Shown here: positions 33,267 to 41,717 of the stretch, in pieces
How positions within the stretch are numbered: position 1 is the first letter of the stretch
Layout of the letters: every line of letters begins with the position of its first letter
NCBI GenBank assembly: GCA_947454485.1
Contig: CANGJJ010000010.1
Span: forward strand, 62,001-126,000
From: Beijerinckiaceae bacterium
Lineage (GTDB): Bacteria; Pseudomonadota; Alphaproteobacteria; Rhizobiales; Beijerinckiaceae
Reading direction: 5' to 3'
Length of the DNA stretch: 64,000 nucleotides
Position numbers and translations under genes: made by a program
Notes under the pieces: model-generated
The model's input: the letters and a program-made list of their open reading frames with translations, nothing else
What the model was told of the DNA's origin: nothing
The model's database searches: none

Positions 33267-34616
33267 ATGGAAACCGTCCTTCTCTATGGGTTGACGAAGC
33301 GGTCGCTCAAGGCCGCTCTGGACAAGGCTGTTCGAAAATCAAAGGTTGCTCCGTCTGAAATTGTGTATGTTGACAATCAGACGACAGATGGCGCGTGGGA
33401 TCTTGCGAATGACTATGCTGATGCACATCCCGGCTTGGTGACGCTCGCGCGTACTCATCGCAAATTTGGCGCTCGCGCACTGAAGGACCTTGCGGTGCAT
33501 TTGAGTGACGAAAGTCACTCGCGCATCCGCACTGAACAGGACGCGGAAAAGATTGAGCGCGTTCCGAAAATTGGCGATACCCCGCTGGTCTCGATTACAG
33601 TTCATAATTTCAATTATGGGCGCTATCTGGAAGAATGTCTCGAGAGTATCTTTTCGCAGAGCTATACGAATATCGAGGTTCTATTCTCTGATAATGCCTC
33701 TAGTGACGAATCCTGGGCGATCGCTCGTCGCTTCGTCAAGAAATGTCCGACGCGGTTTTTTGCGGCCCGCAATCGTCGAAATATGGGACCGTTCAAGAAT
33801 CTTGTGAATTGCTACAAGCCCATGCGCGGCCGTTTGCGAATTGAAATGTGTTCTGACGATTTTCTGTTACCCGGTTGCATCGAAGAATGCGTCGCCGCAT
33901 TTCGGGCAAATGAGGATATCGGTTTTGTCATGTTTCATCGCTCGATCATCGATGAACACGGGAATGTAGAAGAAGAGGCCCCGTTCTATAATCGCAGCGT
34001 GAAAATTCCGGGATTAGAACAGGCCGCTGTTTATATGATGGCTGCTGTCAATCCGAGTATCTCGCAGGTCTGTTACGACAATCTCAAATATCCCAAATCC
34101 TCCGATGAATCTGCACTGGGTCGTTGGTGGGGATCACGCATCAGCGATTTCAAAATATGCCTTTCTCACCCGATTGCGTATCTGCATAAGCCTTATCTAG
34201 GCCACCGTGTTCATGGGGCCAGTGATTCAGTCGCCACGAAGCGAGAGCTTCTTGAAATTATCGGTCCATACATATTGAATCTTTATTTTGCAGATTTGGC
34301 CGGCCCCACATCTATTGTTGCGGCACGGTTACCTGGGTCAAAAACCAAGCTTGCCTCACTCAGTATCCGGTATGCAGCCCTGGCGCTTCTGAATTCAGAC
34401 ACGGTGATTTGCGACCAATATTCACATCTGGGTCAAGCAATGGATCCAGCGGTGCGTTCAACCAGTGACTTTGCCTTAATCGCTGACTTTCTTGGTGGTC
34501 GTCTATCTCTTGAGGAGGCTCAAACGCGGATTCGCCAATCGCAGGGGTTGGCTACACGAATTGTGAGCTATGATCCACCAGTGTCCAGCAAGCGGCTTCG
34601 GCTGCGGAGGTTTTGA
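33267..34616 (+). CDS. Glycosyltransferase family 2 with duplicated N-terminal segment
   Basis: A 449-residue protein. The main GT-A domain begins near residue 105: PLVSITVHNFNYGRYLEECL, IEVLFSDNASSDES, then the DxD-like ending of EMCSDDFLLPG. Before it, residues 1-80 look like a partial GT2 fold (SEIVYVDNQTTDGAWDLAND), without the metal motif. The C-terminal 130 residues are unassigned. It should add a sugar to a lipid-linked glycan on the cytoplasmic face. AAGAGG precedes ATG 33267. Confidence 0.85.
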   Translation: METVLLYGLTKRSLKAALDKAVRKSKVAPSEIVYVDNQTTDGAWDLANDYADAHPGLVTLARTHRKFGARALKDLAVHLSDESHSRIRTEQDAEKIERVPKIGDTPLVSITVHNFNYGRYLEECLESIFSQSYTNIEVLFSDNASSDESWAIARRFVKKCPTRFFAARNRRNMGPFKNLVNCYKPMRGRLRIEMCSDDFLLPGCIEECVAAFRANEDIGFVMFHRSIIDEHGNVEEEAPFYNRSVKIPGLEQAAVYMMAAVNPSISQVCYDNLKYPKSSDESALGRWWGSRISDFKICLSHPIAYLHKPYLGHRVHGASDSVATKRELLEIIGPYILNLYFADLAGPTSIVAARLPGSKTKLASLSIRYAALALLNSDTVICDQYSHLGQAMDPAVRSTSDFALIADFLGGRLSLEEAQTRIRQSQGLATRIVSYDPPVSSKRLRLRRF

Positions 34617-34617
34617 C

Positions 34618-35694
34618 TTGAAGGCTCCTCTTGTTTTCTTCGGTTGGGGCCAGCTCCTTGAAGAGTGTTTCGATGAGCTTGTTGGGCTGTGTGCGGTCAA
34701 GCCTGATTTCATTTGTGATAGCGATGCGACAAAGCATGGCCGATATCTCCGCGGCGTCCCTTGTATTGGTGTTGAGCAACTTAAAGTCCTAGCTGAACCA
34801 TCCGTCGTCATCACGCTACGGTCATATTGGCGAGTTGTTTCGCTTCTGCATGAATGTGGCATTTCGGATGTAAAAGCAGGCGTATTTTCGCGCGCCGTTC
34901 ATAAGGTCGTTCAGTTGCGGTCCGTTGATGGCACCCCTGAACCCCATTTTCGCTCTCGTCCCTCCGGTGGGCGGCGCATTGCAATCACGGGGGCTTCGCG
35001 GGGCTTGGGCAAAGAGGTTGCGCTTTATCTTGCTGCGAACGGGTTCAACCTCCTGCTTCATGCACGTCGTTTAGAACATTTGCGCGAGGTTGAGACGGCT
35101 TGCAAGACATTCGGCGCCCAAGTTGACTGCCTCGCGGGCGACCTGGGATTGGATGTGGATGTTGAGCGTCTGGCCGAACAGTTTCAGGCGGTTCAGATTG
35201 ATGGCCTAATCAATAATGCGGCTATTTCACCGCCTATTGTACCCGGAAACTTTCTAGATATTCCGAGAGATCACTTTTTAGATTGCTTCAAGGTCAATTT
35301 TCTTGCCGTACAACGTCTCACGACGGCTGTGCTACGCCAATGGTTGCCCACCCAGCGCGGTGATGTGATCACCATTTCCACTGACTTGCAGGGTCGGGCT
35401 GATACTGGCGCTTATGCGGTCAGTAAAGCTGCGGTGGACAAATGGATCCTCGACGTGGCGAGCACATTGCGTGAGAGCCCTGTATCGCTAAGCCTCGTCG
35501 ATCCCGGCGCCATTGCAACTGATATGTCGGGTGGTGCGGGCGCTCAGGTAGCGAGTGCCGTGACCGGCGTCGTCTTGCCTTTGATGATCGACTTGAATTT
35601 CAATGGACAGTTTTTACACGCTCAAGATTTTGTTGGCTTGTCTGGACCAGACTTTTCCGCGAGATTGGGCTTTGTATTGGGTCATCTGGCATGA
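34618..35694 (+). CDS. SDR oxidoreductase with N-terminal Rossmann-like domain
   Basis: A 358-residue two-domain protein. Residues 1-110 form a Rossmann-like unit (PLVFFGWGQLLEECFDELVG, KPDFICDSDATKHGRYLRGV) resembling the C-terminal domain of sugar C-methyltransferases. A classical SDR follows: AITGASRGLGKEVALYLA, NNAAIS, ISTDL and catalytic YAVSK. I choose TTG 34618 because GGAGG (34606-34610) precedes it by 7 bp and the GT2 stop is at 34616; an earlier ATG (34570) lies within the GT2 gene. It probably reduces a keto sugar of the pathway. It overlaps the FkbM gene by ATGA. Confidence 0.8.
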   Translation: MKAPLVFFGWGQLLEECFDELVGLCAVKPDFICDSDATKHGRYLRGVPCIGVEQLKVLAEPSVVITLRSYWRVVSLLHECGISDVKAGVFSRAVHKVVQLRSVDGTPEPHFRSRPSGGRRIAITGASRGLGKEVALYLAANGFNLLLHARRLEHLREVETACKTFGAQVDCLAGDLGLDVDVERLAEQFQAVQIDGLINNAAISPPIVPGNFLDIPRDHFLDCFKVNFLAVQRLTTAVLRQWLPTQRGDVITISTDLQGRADTGAYAVSKAAVDKWILDVASTLRESPVSLSLVDPGAIATDMSGGAGAQVASAVTGVVLPLMIDLNFNGQFLHAQDFVGLSGPDFSARLGFVLGHLA

Positions 35695-36788
35695 GCCGTC
35701 GCATCGCCGATTTGATTGGAAAGAATGTCGTCGCCTATGGTGCTGGCAGTGCCTTTCATTGGTTTTTCGAAATTTTCGTGCAGGAATGGGGCGTTCGGCC
35801 GCTTCTCGTGGTCGATCAAAGATTTGCGGAACGCGATGTCTTTCATGGATTTCCCGCGTCTCATAGTTTGTATGTCATTGATCCTAAATCCCGTAGAGAC
35901 ATCACCATTGTCATATGCGTGGGCAATAGGTCGGTTTGTGAGAATATTTGCGCAGACCTTTCTGCGCTCGGGTTTTCATCCGCCTTCGCCTTGCACGAAT
36001 TTTACGATGTTCACGCTCCTTTCCCCGAACTTGCGGCCTCCCTGTCGGCTCATGCTCATCAGATTCAGGAAGCGCGCAGCCTATTTTCGGATGAATTGAG
36101 TCTTTCTATTTTTGACGGGCTGGTGGCTGCGCACACGCATCTTGTGCCGACGCAGCTGCAGTCTTCAGATGCGTGGGATCAATGGTTCCCAAAGGATCTT
36201 CCATTCTTTCCTGCTTTTGATCGCTACTTGTTCGCGGGCGTGGATGATGACAACGATCGTCTTCGCCGTCTCGAAGAGTTGGATGTACGCCATCTGACAT
36301 TACTAGAGCCAGATGAGCTTTGTGCTGCGGCCTTTCTGCGGAGGCTTCGCGAGCTTCCCCAATTAACGTCACGGTCAGTTTTTCGACAGGTAGCCTTGTG
36401 GTCACGAGATGGACGGATGAATTTTCACTCAGTCAATAGTGCGGCGAATTTAGCGCTTCGTGGACATGAAACGGGTTTTGGATCGCGTATCAAACCCGAA
36501 GGGGTATCCGTCGTGGAAACAGTCACGATTGATACGCTGATGCCTGAGGACGGGTACACATATATTTCTCTTGATATCGAGGGCGCAGAGCTACATGCTT
36601 TGAAGGGGGCGCAATCTGCGATCAAGTTCAACGCGCCCGATCTCGGCATTAGCGTGTATCATGCTCCGCAGCATTTACTCGAAGTGCCGCTCTACCTGAA
36701 GAGCCTTTGCCCCTCTTATAAGATGTATCTGCGCAATTATACCGGCTTTGCGGCGGAGACGATCCTCTATGCCTCTGTGCGGGCGTGA
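35691..36788 (+). CDS. FkbM-family methyltransferase with N-terminal Rossmann-like domain
   Basis: A 365-residue fusion. Residues 1-115 repeat the plan of the preceding protein's N-terminus (NVVAYGAGSAFHWFFEIFVQ, RPLLVVDQRFAERDVFHGFP, ITIVICVGNRS). The C-terminal half is FkbM-like (VETVTIDTLMPEDGYTYISL, then DIEGAELHALKGA), an O-methyltransferase type common in glycan loci. It ends the plus-strand operon; the convergent gene stops 44 bp downstream. Likely O-methylation of a glycan residue. Confidence 0.82.
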   Translation: MSRRIADLIGKNVVAYGAGSAFHWFFEIFVQEWGVRPLLVVDQRFAERDVFHGFPASHSLYVIDPKSRRDITIVICVGNRSVCENICADLSALGFSSAFALHEFYDVHAPFPELAASLSAHAHQIQEARSLFSDELSLSIFDGLVAAHTHLVPTQLQSSDAWDQWFPKDLPFFPAFDRYLFAGVDDDNDRLRRLEELDVRHLTLLEPDELCAAAFLRRLRELPQLTSRSVFRQVALWSRDGRMNFHSVNSAANLALRGHETGFGSRIKPEGVSVVETVTIDTLMPEDGYTYISLDIEGAELHALKGAQSAIKFNAPDLGISVYHAPQHLLEVPLYLKSLCPSYKMYLRNYTGFAAETILYASVRA

Positions 36789-36832
36789 GTCAGTTCTTGC
36801 GACCGGGTTTCTTCATATCGGCCGGTGCCCAT

Positions 36833-37894
36833 TTATGTATATTCGTATTGCAGACTGTTTTTGCGGCGCCTCAGTTTTTTCAACTGCCTGAGAGCCACAT
36901 ACGTAAATCTTTCGGGGCAGGTTCTTTTAAGCTCTAGCAGAAACCAGAAAATTTCGCGCAATTTGATGCGTCCTGACGGTTTGGGAACAATGAAATTGAG
37001 ATGATTTTTTTGCTGCCGTTCCCTCGCGCGCGTCTGTGTTGTTTCGATAAAGAAGGCGAGTTGCGCGCGCATTTGCGCGTTAGCCGCATCCAACCGTTGC
37101 GCGAATTCCTGCGCCGTCGCGTCAAAAATGCCGGGGTCGTTCAACACGGCTTGCGTGCGTTCTTCACCATAGGGATGGTGGCCGAAAGAGCCAATAAAGT
37201 GTTCATTCGGTACAAAGACATTTGGGCATCCACATAGGCCAGCCTCTGTGGTGAGGAGCGTGGGTTCGAATGTATAGAGAGCCAAGGATTGTTGCAGAAG
37301 CGCAGCGATCTCCTTCGGCGATTGGGCTTGCGGGCCTTCGTGCAAGATTTCGATACATCCTTCGGGAAGGCCTGTTGTGGTCCCACCAAGCTTTCGATAT
37401 TTGCCAGCATAAAAGCATGTCTTCGTGCGAGGTGTCCCGGGGGGCGGGGGTATAAAAAGTGCTCGATCGACGACTTCAATTTTGAGCGTGCCGAGTCCAT
37501 CCACCATGCGAGTTAATGCATCTTCATATCCGAAGACCATTTCATGCGCGCCATAGCGCTGATCGCCGCCAAACATGCCAGGAATATTTAAAACGAGCCG
37601 AGCGATATTGGCGCTGTTGAGCGGGTTGCCCGCGATCGATTCTGGATAGACAACGATGGGATTGCGCTCTGCTTTGTCGAGGGTGAGCAAATGCCCAAGA
37701 TCTGCCACTTTCAGGCCGTGGAAGCGTTGGAGCAGTTTGGTGCCTGCCGTGCGATGTTTGGGTATGATGAGCGATGCATCCAAACCCGCTTCGCTGAGCA
37801 GTTGCGTTATGCGAATGAGGACCCGCAGGCCCGCTGAATTGCCAGTGAGCCTTGGGGCATAAACAAGATAGGGAATGCTCGCCTTGTCGGTCAT
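36833..37894 (-). CDS. Putative glycosyltransferase (GT-B-like)
   Basis: A 353-residue protein starting MTDKASIPYLVYAPRLTGNS. It has Rossmann-like alternation in both halves (VYAPRLTGNSAGLRVLIRIT; EILHEGPQAQSPKEIAALLQ) and an acidic EPTLLTTEAGLCGCPNVFVP segment at the place where GT-B enzymes hold the donor (E-x7-E-like). I infer a glycosyltransferase. ATG 37894 avoids the overlap with the exporter gene that a longer reading would create. It follows the MsbA-type exporter on the same strand after 22 bp, so lptE, exporter and this gene form one operon. Confidence 0.65.
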   Translation of the reverse strand: MTDKASIPYLVYAPRLTGNSAGLRVLIRITQLLSEAGLDASLIIPKHRTAGTKLLQRFHGLKVADLGHLLTLDKAERNPIVVYPESIAGNPLNSANIARLVLNIPGMFGGDQRYGAHEMVFGYEDALTRMVDGLGTLKIEVVDRALFIPPPPGTPRTKTCFYAGKYRKLGGTTTGLPEGCIEILHEGPQAQSPKEIAALLQQSLALYTFEPTLLTTEAGLCGCPNVFVPNEHFIGSFGHHPYGEERTQAVLNDPGIFDATAQEFAQRLDAANAQMRAQLAFFIETTQTRARERQQKNHLNFIVPKPSGRIKLREIFWFLLELKRTCPERFTYVALRQLKKLRRRKNSLQYEYT

Positions 37895-37916
37895 GGCACC
37901 GCTTGAATATGCAGGG

Positions 37917-39731
37917 TCAGGCGTCGTTGAGATCGCCTGACACGAGTGTAGCATATTGTCCAGATTGCGCCATGAGCATGTCGTGGCTGCCCTGTTCGCT
38001 GATGCGACCATGATCGACGACGCAGATCTCGTTGGCGCTGCGGATGGTGGACAGGCGATGGGCGATGACAAGCGTGGTGCGGCCTTCGCGCAGATGCTGC
38101 AAAGCCGACTGAACCGCGCGCTCGCTTTCGGTGTCGAGAGCGGAGGTTGCCTCGTCGAGCAGAAGGATAGGTGCGTTCTTCAAGAAGGCTCGCGCGATTG
38201 CGATGCGCTGGCGCTGGCCGCCTGAGAGCTGCGCGCCATGTTCGCCCACTTGCGTCTCATAGCCATGTTCAAAGCCTGTGATGAAATCATGGGCGAAGGC
38301 TGCTTGCGCGGCGGCGATGATCTCATCTTGGGAGGCTTCGGGGCGTCCCACCGCAATATTGTCGCGGATCGTTCCGCTGAACAGGAAGGTGTCCTGACTG
38401 ACATAGGCGATGTGCTGGCGCAGGGATTTGCGCGTGACTTGTATCAAGCTTTGACCGTCAATGGCAATCTCGCCCGCACTCGGATCCCAGAAGCGCAACA
38501 GGAGCGACATGATCGTGCTCTTGCCTCCGCCGGAGCGGCCCACCAAGGCGGTCGTCTCTCCTGCTTCTGCAACGAGCGAAAGCCCATTCAAGACGCTTTC
38601 ATCATTGCGATAGGAAAAGTGCAGATCGCGCAATTCGATTCTGCCGTGGGTCACAACAAGATCTTTGGCGTTTTCGGCGTCGGCTTCGATCTCTTGTTCG
38701 TCGAGGAACTCATAGAGCATCTTCACGCCGACCAGAGAATTGTTGAGATCGACATGAACGCGCGCGAGTCGTTTGGCCGGCTCATAGGCCAGCAAGACCG
38801 CGGTGATGAAAGAGAAGAACGTGCCGGGAGCTTGATTGGCTTCAATCACACGCCAGCCGCCATAAAGGACAACGAGCGCAATGGCGAGACCGCCGAAGGT
38901 CTCCATCATTGGGCTCGAACGCGCTGTGACCATGGTCAGTTTGTTGGCGGCGCGCTGCAAGAGCTGGATGGCTTCATTTTGCTGGCTCGTCATGCGCGGC
39001 TCAGCCGTAAAGGCCTTCACGATGCGGATGCCTTGTGCAGCCTCCTGCATGCTTTCCATGATTTTCGTAAAGCCCGTGAATTCTGTTGTGACGACTTTGC
39101 GGGCTCGGATGGAAAGCTTGCGCACACCCATCACCGCGAGCGGCATGAAAATGAGCGCAATGACGGTCATTGTGGGGTCTTGCACCACCATCACTGTGAC
39201 GAGACCGATCAGGGTAAAGCTGTCACGCGACAGAGCCGTGATGATCATATTAAGGGCAGCGGAACAAGATTGTCCGATGAAAGACTGGCGAGCGATGAAA
39301 TCGGTTGAGTGACGCGCGGCATAATAGGGGATGGTCAATTGCATCATCTTGGCGAAGATGCGCTCTTGAATATTGGCGATGATGGAATTGGCGATGCGCG
39401 CCAATGTCACTTGCTGGCCATAGGTTGCCGCGCCTTTGACAAGGCTGATGACGACAAGCGCACCGGAGATTTGCCACAGCGCCTGGAGGTCTTTGGCGAT
39501 GAAGACCTTGTCGATTACATCTTTCATGATCCAGGCCGAAAGCGAGGTCGCAATCGCCATGAAGGCCATGCAGATGAAGGCGATGACATAGGTGCGCCAA
39601 TGGCGGCTGCCCTGATCATTGAGCAGACGCGAGATCAGGCTGAGTGACGCGTCAGGATCGTCTCGCGTGCGCAAGACTTTCGCGAGGATGCGCTTGGACA
39701 GGGGCATGGACATAGCTGAGCTGGTGCTCAC
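37917..39731 (-). CDS. msbA: MsbA-type ABC exporter (transmembrane plus ATPase)
   Basis: A 604-residue half-transporter. The six-helix ABC membrane domain (residues about 45-335) is followed by the ATPase: Walker A GRSGGGKST, signature LSGGQRQR, Walker B ILLLDEATSALD, H-loop AHRLST. This is the lipid A/polysaccharide flippase class; in this locus it probably flips LPS core or lipid-linked glycan. GTG 39731 overlaps the lptE stop (GTGA), while ATG 39713 is an alternative start. Downstream lies the glycosyltransferase-like gene. Confidence 0.9.
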   Translation of the reverse strand: MSTSSAMSMPLSKRILAKVLRTRDDPDASLSLISRLLNDQGSRHWRTYVIAFICMAFMAIATSLSAWIMKDVIDKVFIAKDLQALWQISGALVVISLVKGAATYGQQVTLARIANSIIANIQERIFAKMMQLTIPYYAARHSTDFIARQSFIGQSCSAALNMIITALSRDSFTLIGLVTVMVVQDPTMTVIALIFMPLAVMGVRKLSIRARKVVTTEFTGFTKIMESMQEAAQGIRIVKAFTAEPRMTSQQNEAIQLLQRAANKLTMVTARSSPMMETFGGLAIALVVLYGGWRVIEANQAPGTFFSFITAVLLAYEPAKRLARVHVDLNNSLVGVKMLYEFLDEQEIEADAENAKDLVVTHGRIELRDLHFSYRNDESVLNGLSLVAEAGETTALVGRSGGGKSTIMSLLLRFWDPSAGEIAIDGQSLIQVTRKSLRQHIAYVSQDTFLFSGTIRDNIAVGRPEASQDEIIAAAQAAFAHDFITGFEHGYETQVGEHGAQLSGGQRQRIAIARAFLKNAPILLLDEATSALDTESERAVQSALQHLREGRTTLVIAHRLSTIRSANEICVVDHGRISEQGSHDMLMAQSGQYATLVSGDLNDA

Positions 39732-40267
39732 TTGCCGGCAAGATCTGCAGCCAGGCGAGTGCGGATCTGCTCCGCCAGCGCCTTCGCATTGCGGATCTCG
39801 GCGTCGCGCGCGGCGCGCACATTGGCGAAGCGATTGCTGACGCGGTCATAATCGGCAAGCGATACGACAAAGCCTTGCGCGGCAGGTGTCGTGGTTGAAT
39901 TGGCATTGACCGGCAAGAGTTTGTAATCAGCGCGCGCATAGAGCGTGTTGGCAGAGGCGCGGCCAGTCACCGTATCAATGAGCGGTGTTTGCGAGGCCTG
40001 CGCGAATTCGATGACGAGGCGATATTTCGGTGCGCTCTCTTCGCCCGTACCATTGAGCAAGAAGCGCAGCTCTTCGGTCATGTAATGTCCAAGGCGACCG
40101 GGCACCGGCTCAACCTTGATCGACTTGAAAGTGGCGCGCATGTCAGCGCCACCAAGGCCCGGGCCATAGACGGGCTGGAAGCAGCCGGCGAGCGGCAGGG
40201 CAAGGCCCACAACAGCTAAGAGCCGCAGGGCGGCTACGCGGTTTCTGAGGTCTTTCGTCTGGCGCAT
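39728..40267 (-). CDS. lptE: LPS-assembly lipoprotein LptE-like
   Basis: A 179-residue lipoprotein with signal peptide and lipobox LAGC (AVVGLALPLAGC), then PVYGP as in rhizobial LptE, IKVEPVPGRLGHYMTEELRF and the C-terminal FANVRAARDAEIRNAKALAE. LptE plugs the LptD outer-membrane LPS translocon. The usual alphaproteobacterial context is leuS-lptE-holA; here it is coupled instead to an MsbA-type exporter. A 148-bp gap to the divergent Bug gene holds the promoter. Confidence 0.85.
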   Translation of the reverse strand: MRQTKDLRNRVAALRLLAVVGLALPLAGCFQPVYGPGLGGADMRATFKSIKVEPVPGRLGHYMTEELRFLLNGTGEESAPKYRLVIEFAQASQTPLIDTVTGRASANTLYARADYKLLPVNANSTTTPAAQGFVVSLADYDRVSNRFANVRAARDAEIRNAKALAEQIRTRLAADLAGK

Positions 40268-40415
40268 GATGGGCTCTGTCCGGATCTGAAGTCGAGAGCC
40301 TGTTCCTACCAGTCGGGGGGCTTTCTTGACAGGATTTTATTGTCCCGCCCGCTGCCACCTTGTTGCTGTGGCCGAGTTGGGGCAGGCTGGGCGCCATAAT
40401 CAAAGGGAGGGCGCC

Positions 40416-41438
40416 ATGCGCGGATGGGTCTTGAAGGCGGGGCTTGGCCTTGCGCTGCTGGCTGGTCTGTCCGGGCCGGTTCAGGCGCAGGAGAGCGAGC
40501 GGGAGTTCTTCCGCGGTAAAACCCTGCGGATTGTGGTCGGATCAGGCGTTGGCGGGGGCTATGACGTCTATGCCCGGCTCATCGCGCCCTATCTCAGCCG
40601 GGCGCTGGCCGCCACCGTCGTGGTGGAAAACCAGCCCGGGGCAGGCGGCATCACCTCTCTCAACCGGCTCTATGTCAGCCCGCCTGACGGGCTGACCATG
40701 TCATTTGCCAACGGCACATCGGCAGCTTTTGCCCAGATCACCGACCAGCCGGGTCTGCGCTATGACTTTGCGAAATTCGATCTTCTGGCGACGGTAGGGG
40801 CGCCTCCTGGCCTGTGGCTGGTTGGGCCGGAGCCGGGCTTCTCGACCATTGCCGAGGGGCTGAAGGTGATCCGCAAATGGCGCTGGGCGGCGAGTGGCCC
40901 CTCCGATGGGCTTAGAAATGGGGCGGCCTTTATCTGCGAGGCTTTGAAGCTCGATTGCCAGGTCGTGCCGGGCTATTCGGGCAGCAACCAAGCCGCGCTC
41001 GCTGTCACCAAGGGTGAGATGGATGCGGTCTATATCCCCGAATCCTCGGCCAATCATTTCGTAAAGGCGAAGCAGAATTTCGCGCTGGCGACGATTGGCC
41101 GGCAGAAGTCGCGCTGGTTTCTTGACCGACCCACCATCTATGAGGCCGTGACGCTGGATGCGGAGGGCACATGGCTGATTGATTTTCTGACCGGCGTCGA
41201 GGAGCTGGGCCGCGTGATGATCCTGCCGCCCGATGTGCCCAAGGCGCGCCTGGCCTTTTTACAGGGGATTTTGCGTGATGTTCTGCATGATCCCCAGCTG
41301 ATCGCCGAGGGCGAGCGGACCGAACGGATCATCGAATATCTGGGCCCACAGGAGACGCTGCGAAATGTGCAGGCCATCGTCTCCAAAGTGACGCCAGAGC
41401 AACGCGCCCGCGTTCAGGCCATTGTCTCACGCAAATAG
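40416..41438 (+). CDS. Bug/TctC-family periplasmic binding protein
   Basis: A 340-residue secreted receptor: signal peptide (MRGWVLKAGLGLALLAGLSG, cleavage after VQA-Q), then LRIVVGSGVGGGYDVYARLI, VENQPGAGGITSLNRLY and SGSNQAALAVTKGEMDAVY. ATG 40416 has AAGGGAGGG; an in-frame start 90 bp upstream does not. It is only distantly similar to the receptor at 14289. Probably binds a carboxylate. It has no transporter partners here and interrupts the polysaccharide locus, ahead of tRNA-Thr. Confidence 0.88.
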   Translation: MRGWVLKAGLGLALLAGLSGPVQAQESEREFFRGKTLRIVVGSGVGGGYDVYARLIAPYLSRALAATVVVENQPGAGGITSLNRLYVSPPDGLTMSFANGTSAAFAQITDQPGLRYDFAKFDLLATVGAPPGLWLVGPEPGFSTIAEGLKVIRKWRWAASGPSDGLRNGAAFICEALKLDCQVVPGYSGSNQAALAVTKGEMDAVYIPESSANHFVKAKQNFALATIGRQKSRWFLDRPTIYEAVTLDAEGTWLIDFLTGVEELGRVMILPPDVPKARLAFLQGILRDVLHDPQLIAEGERTERIIEYLGPQETLRNVQAIVSKVTPEQRARVQAIVSRK

Positions 41439-41443
41439 GGGCG

Positions 41444-41528
41444 GGGGCATGAGCCTAGAGGTTGCGAAACCCGAGCGGGGCTGGTAGCTCATGCCCCGTT
41501 ACCGAATGCGGCACCCTTTCAAGGTGCC
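41444..41528. other. Two stem-loops between the Bug gene and tRNA-Thr
   Basis: An 11-bp perfect stem (GGGGCATGAGC 41444-41454 with 41487-41497) begins 5 bp after the Bug stop codon. A second hairpin, GGCACC-N7-GGTGCC (41510-41528), ends 5 bp before the tRNA. Neither has a T run. They may end the Bug mRNA or shape the tRNA leader. Confidence 0.45.
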
Positions 41529-41533
41529 CAAGG

Positions 41534-41608
41534 GCCGGCGTAGCACAGCGGTAGTGCAGCGGTTTTGTAAACCGAAGGTCGGGAGTTCGATCCTCTCCGC
41601 CGGCACCA
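41534..41608 (+). tRNA. tRNA-Thr (anticodon TGT)
   Basis: 75 bp including CCA. Acceptor GCCGGCG/CGCCGGC; anticodon loop TTTGTAA gives UGU; T-arm GGGAG-TTCGATC-CTCTC. The first anticodon-stem pair is G-A, as I recall for other alphaproteobacterial tRNA-Thr(UGU). Confidence 0.95.
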
Positions 41609-41717
41609 TTCTTCCAACGAGGCGGCTCGTGATGGGTGGCAACAAATGTTGTGTGCGCTCCAAGCGGCTTATCGGCCGCTCGGTTGAAAATCCTCCCGCT
41701 TCAGCTCAAATTGGCGC

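Noticed and set aside
38238-39308. Plus-strand ORF of 356 codons within the MsbA-type exporter
   Set aside because: It lies opposite the conserved ATPase and membrane domains; composition (His, Asp, Arg rich) is that of an antisense frame.
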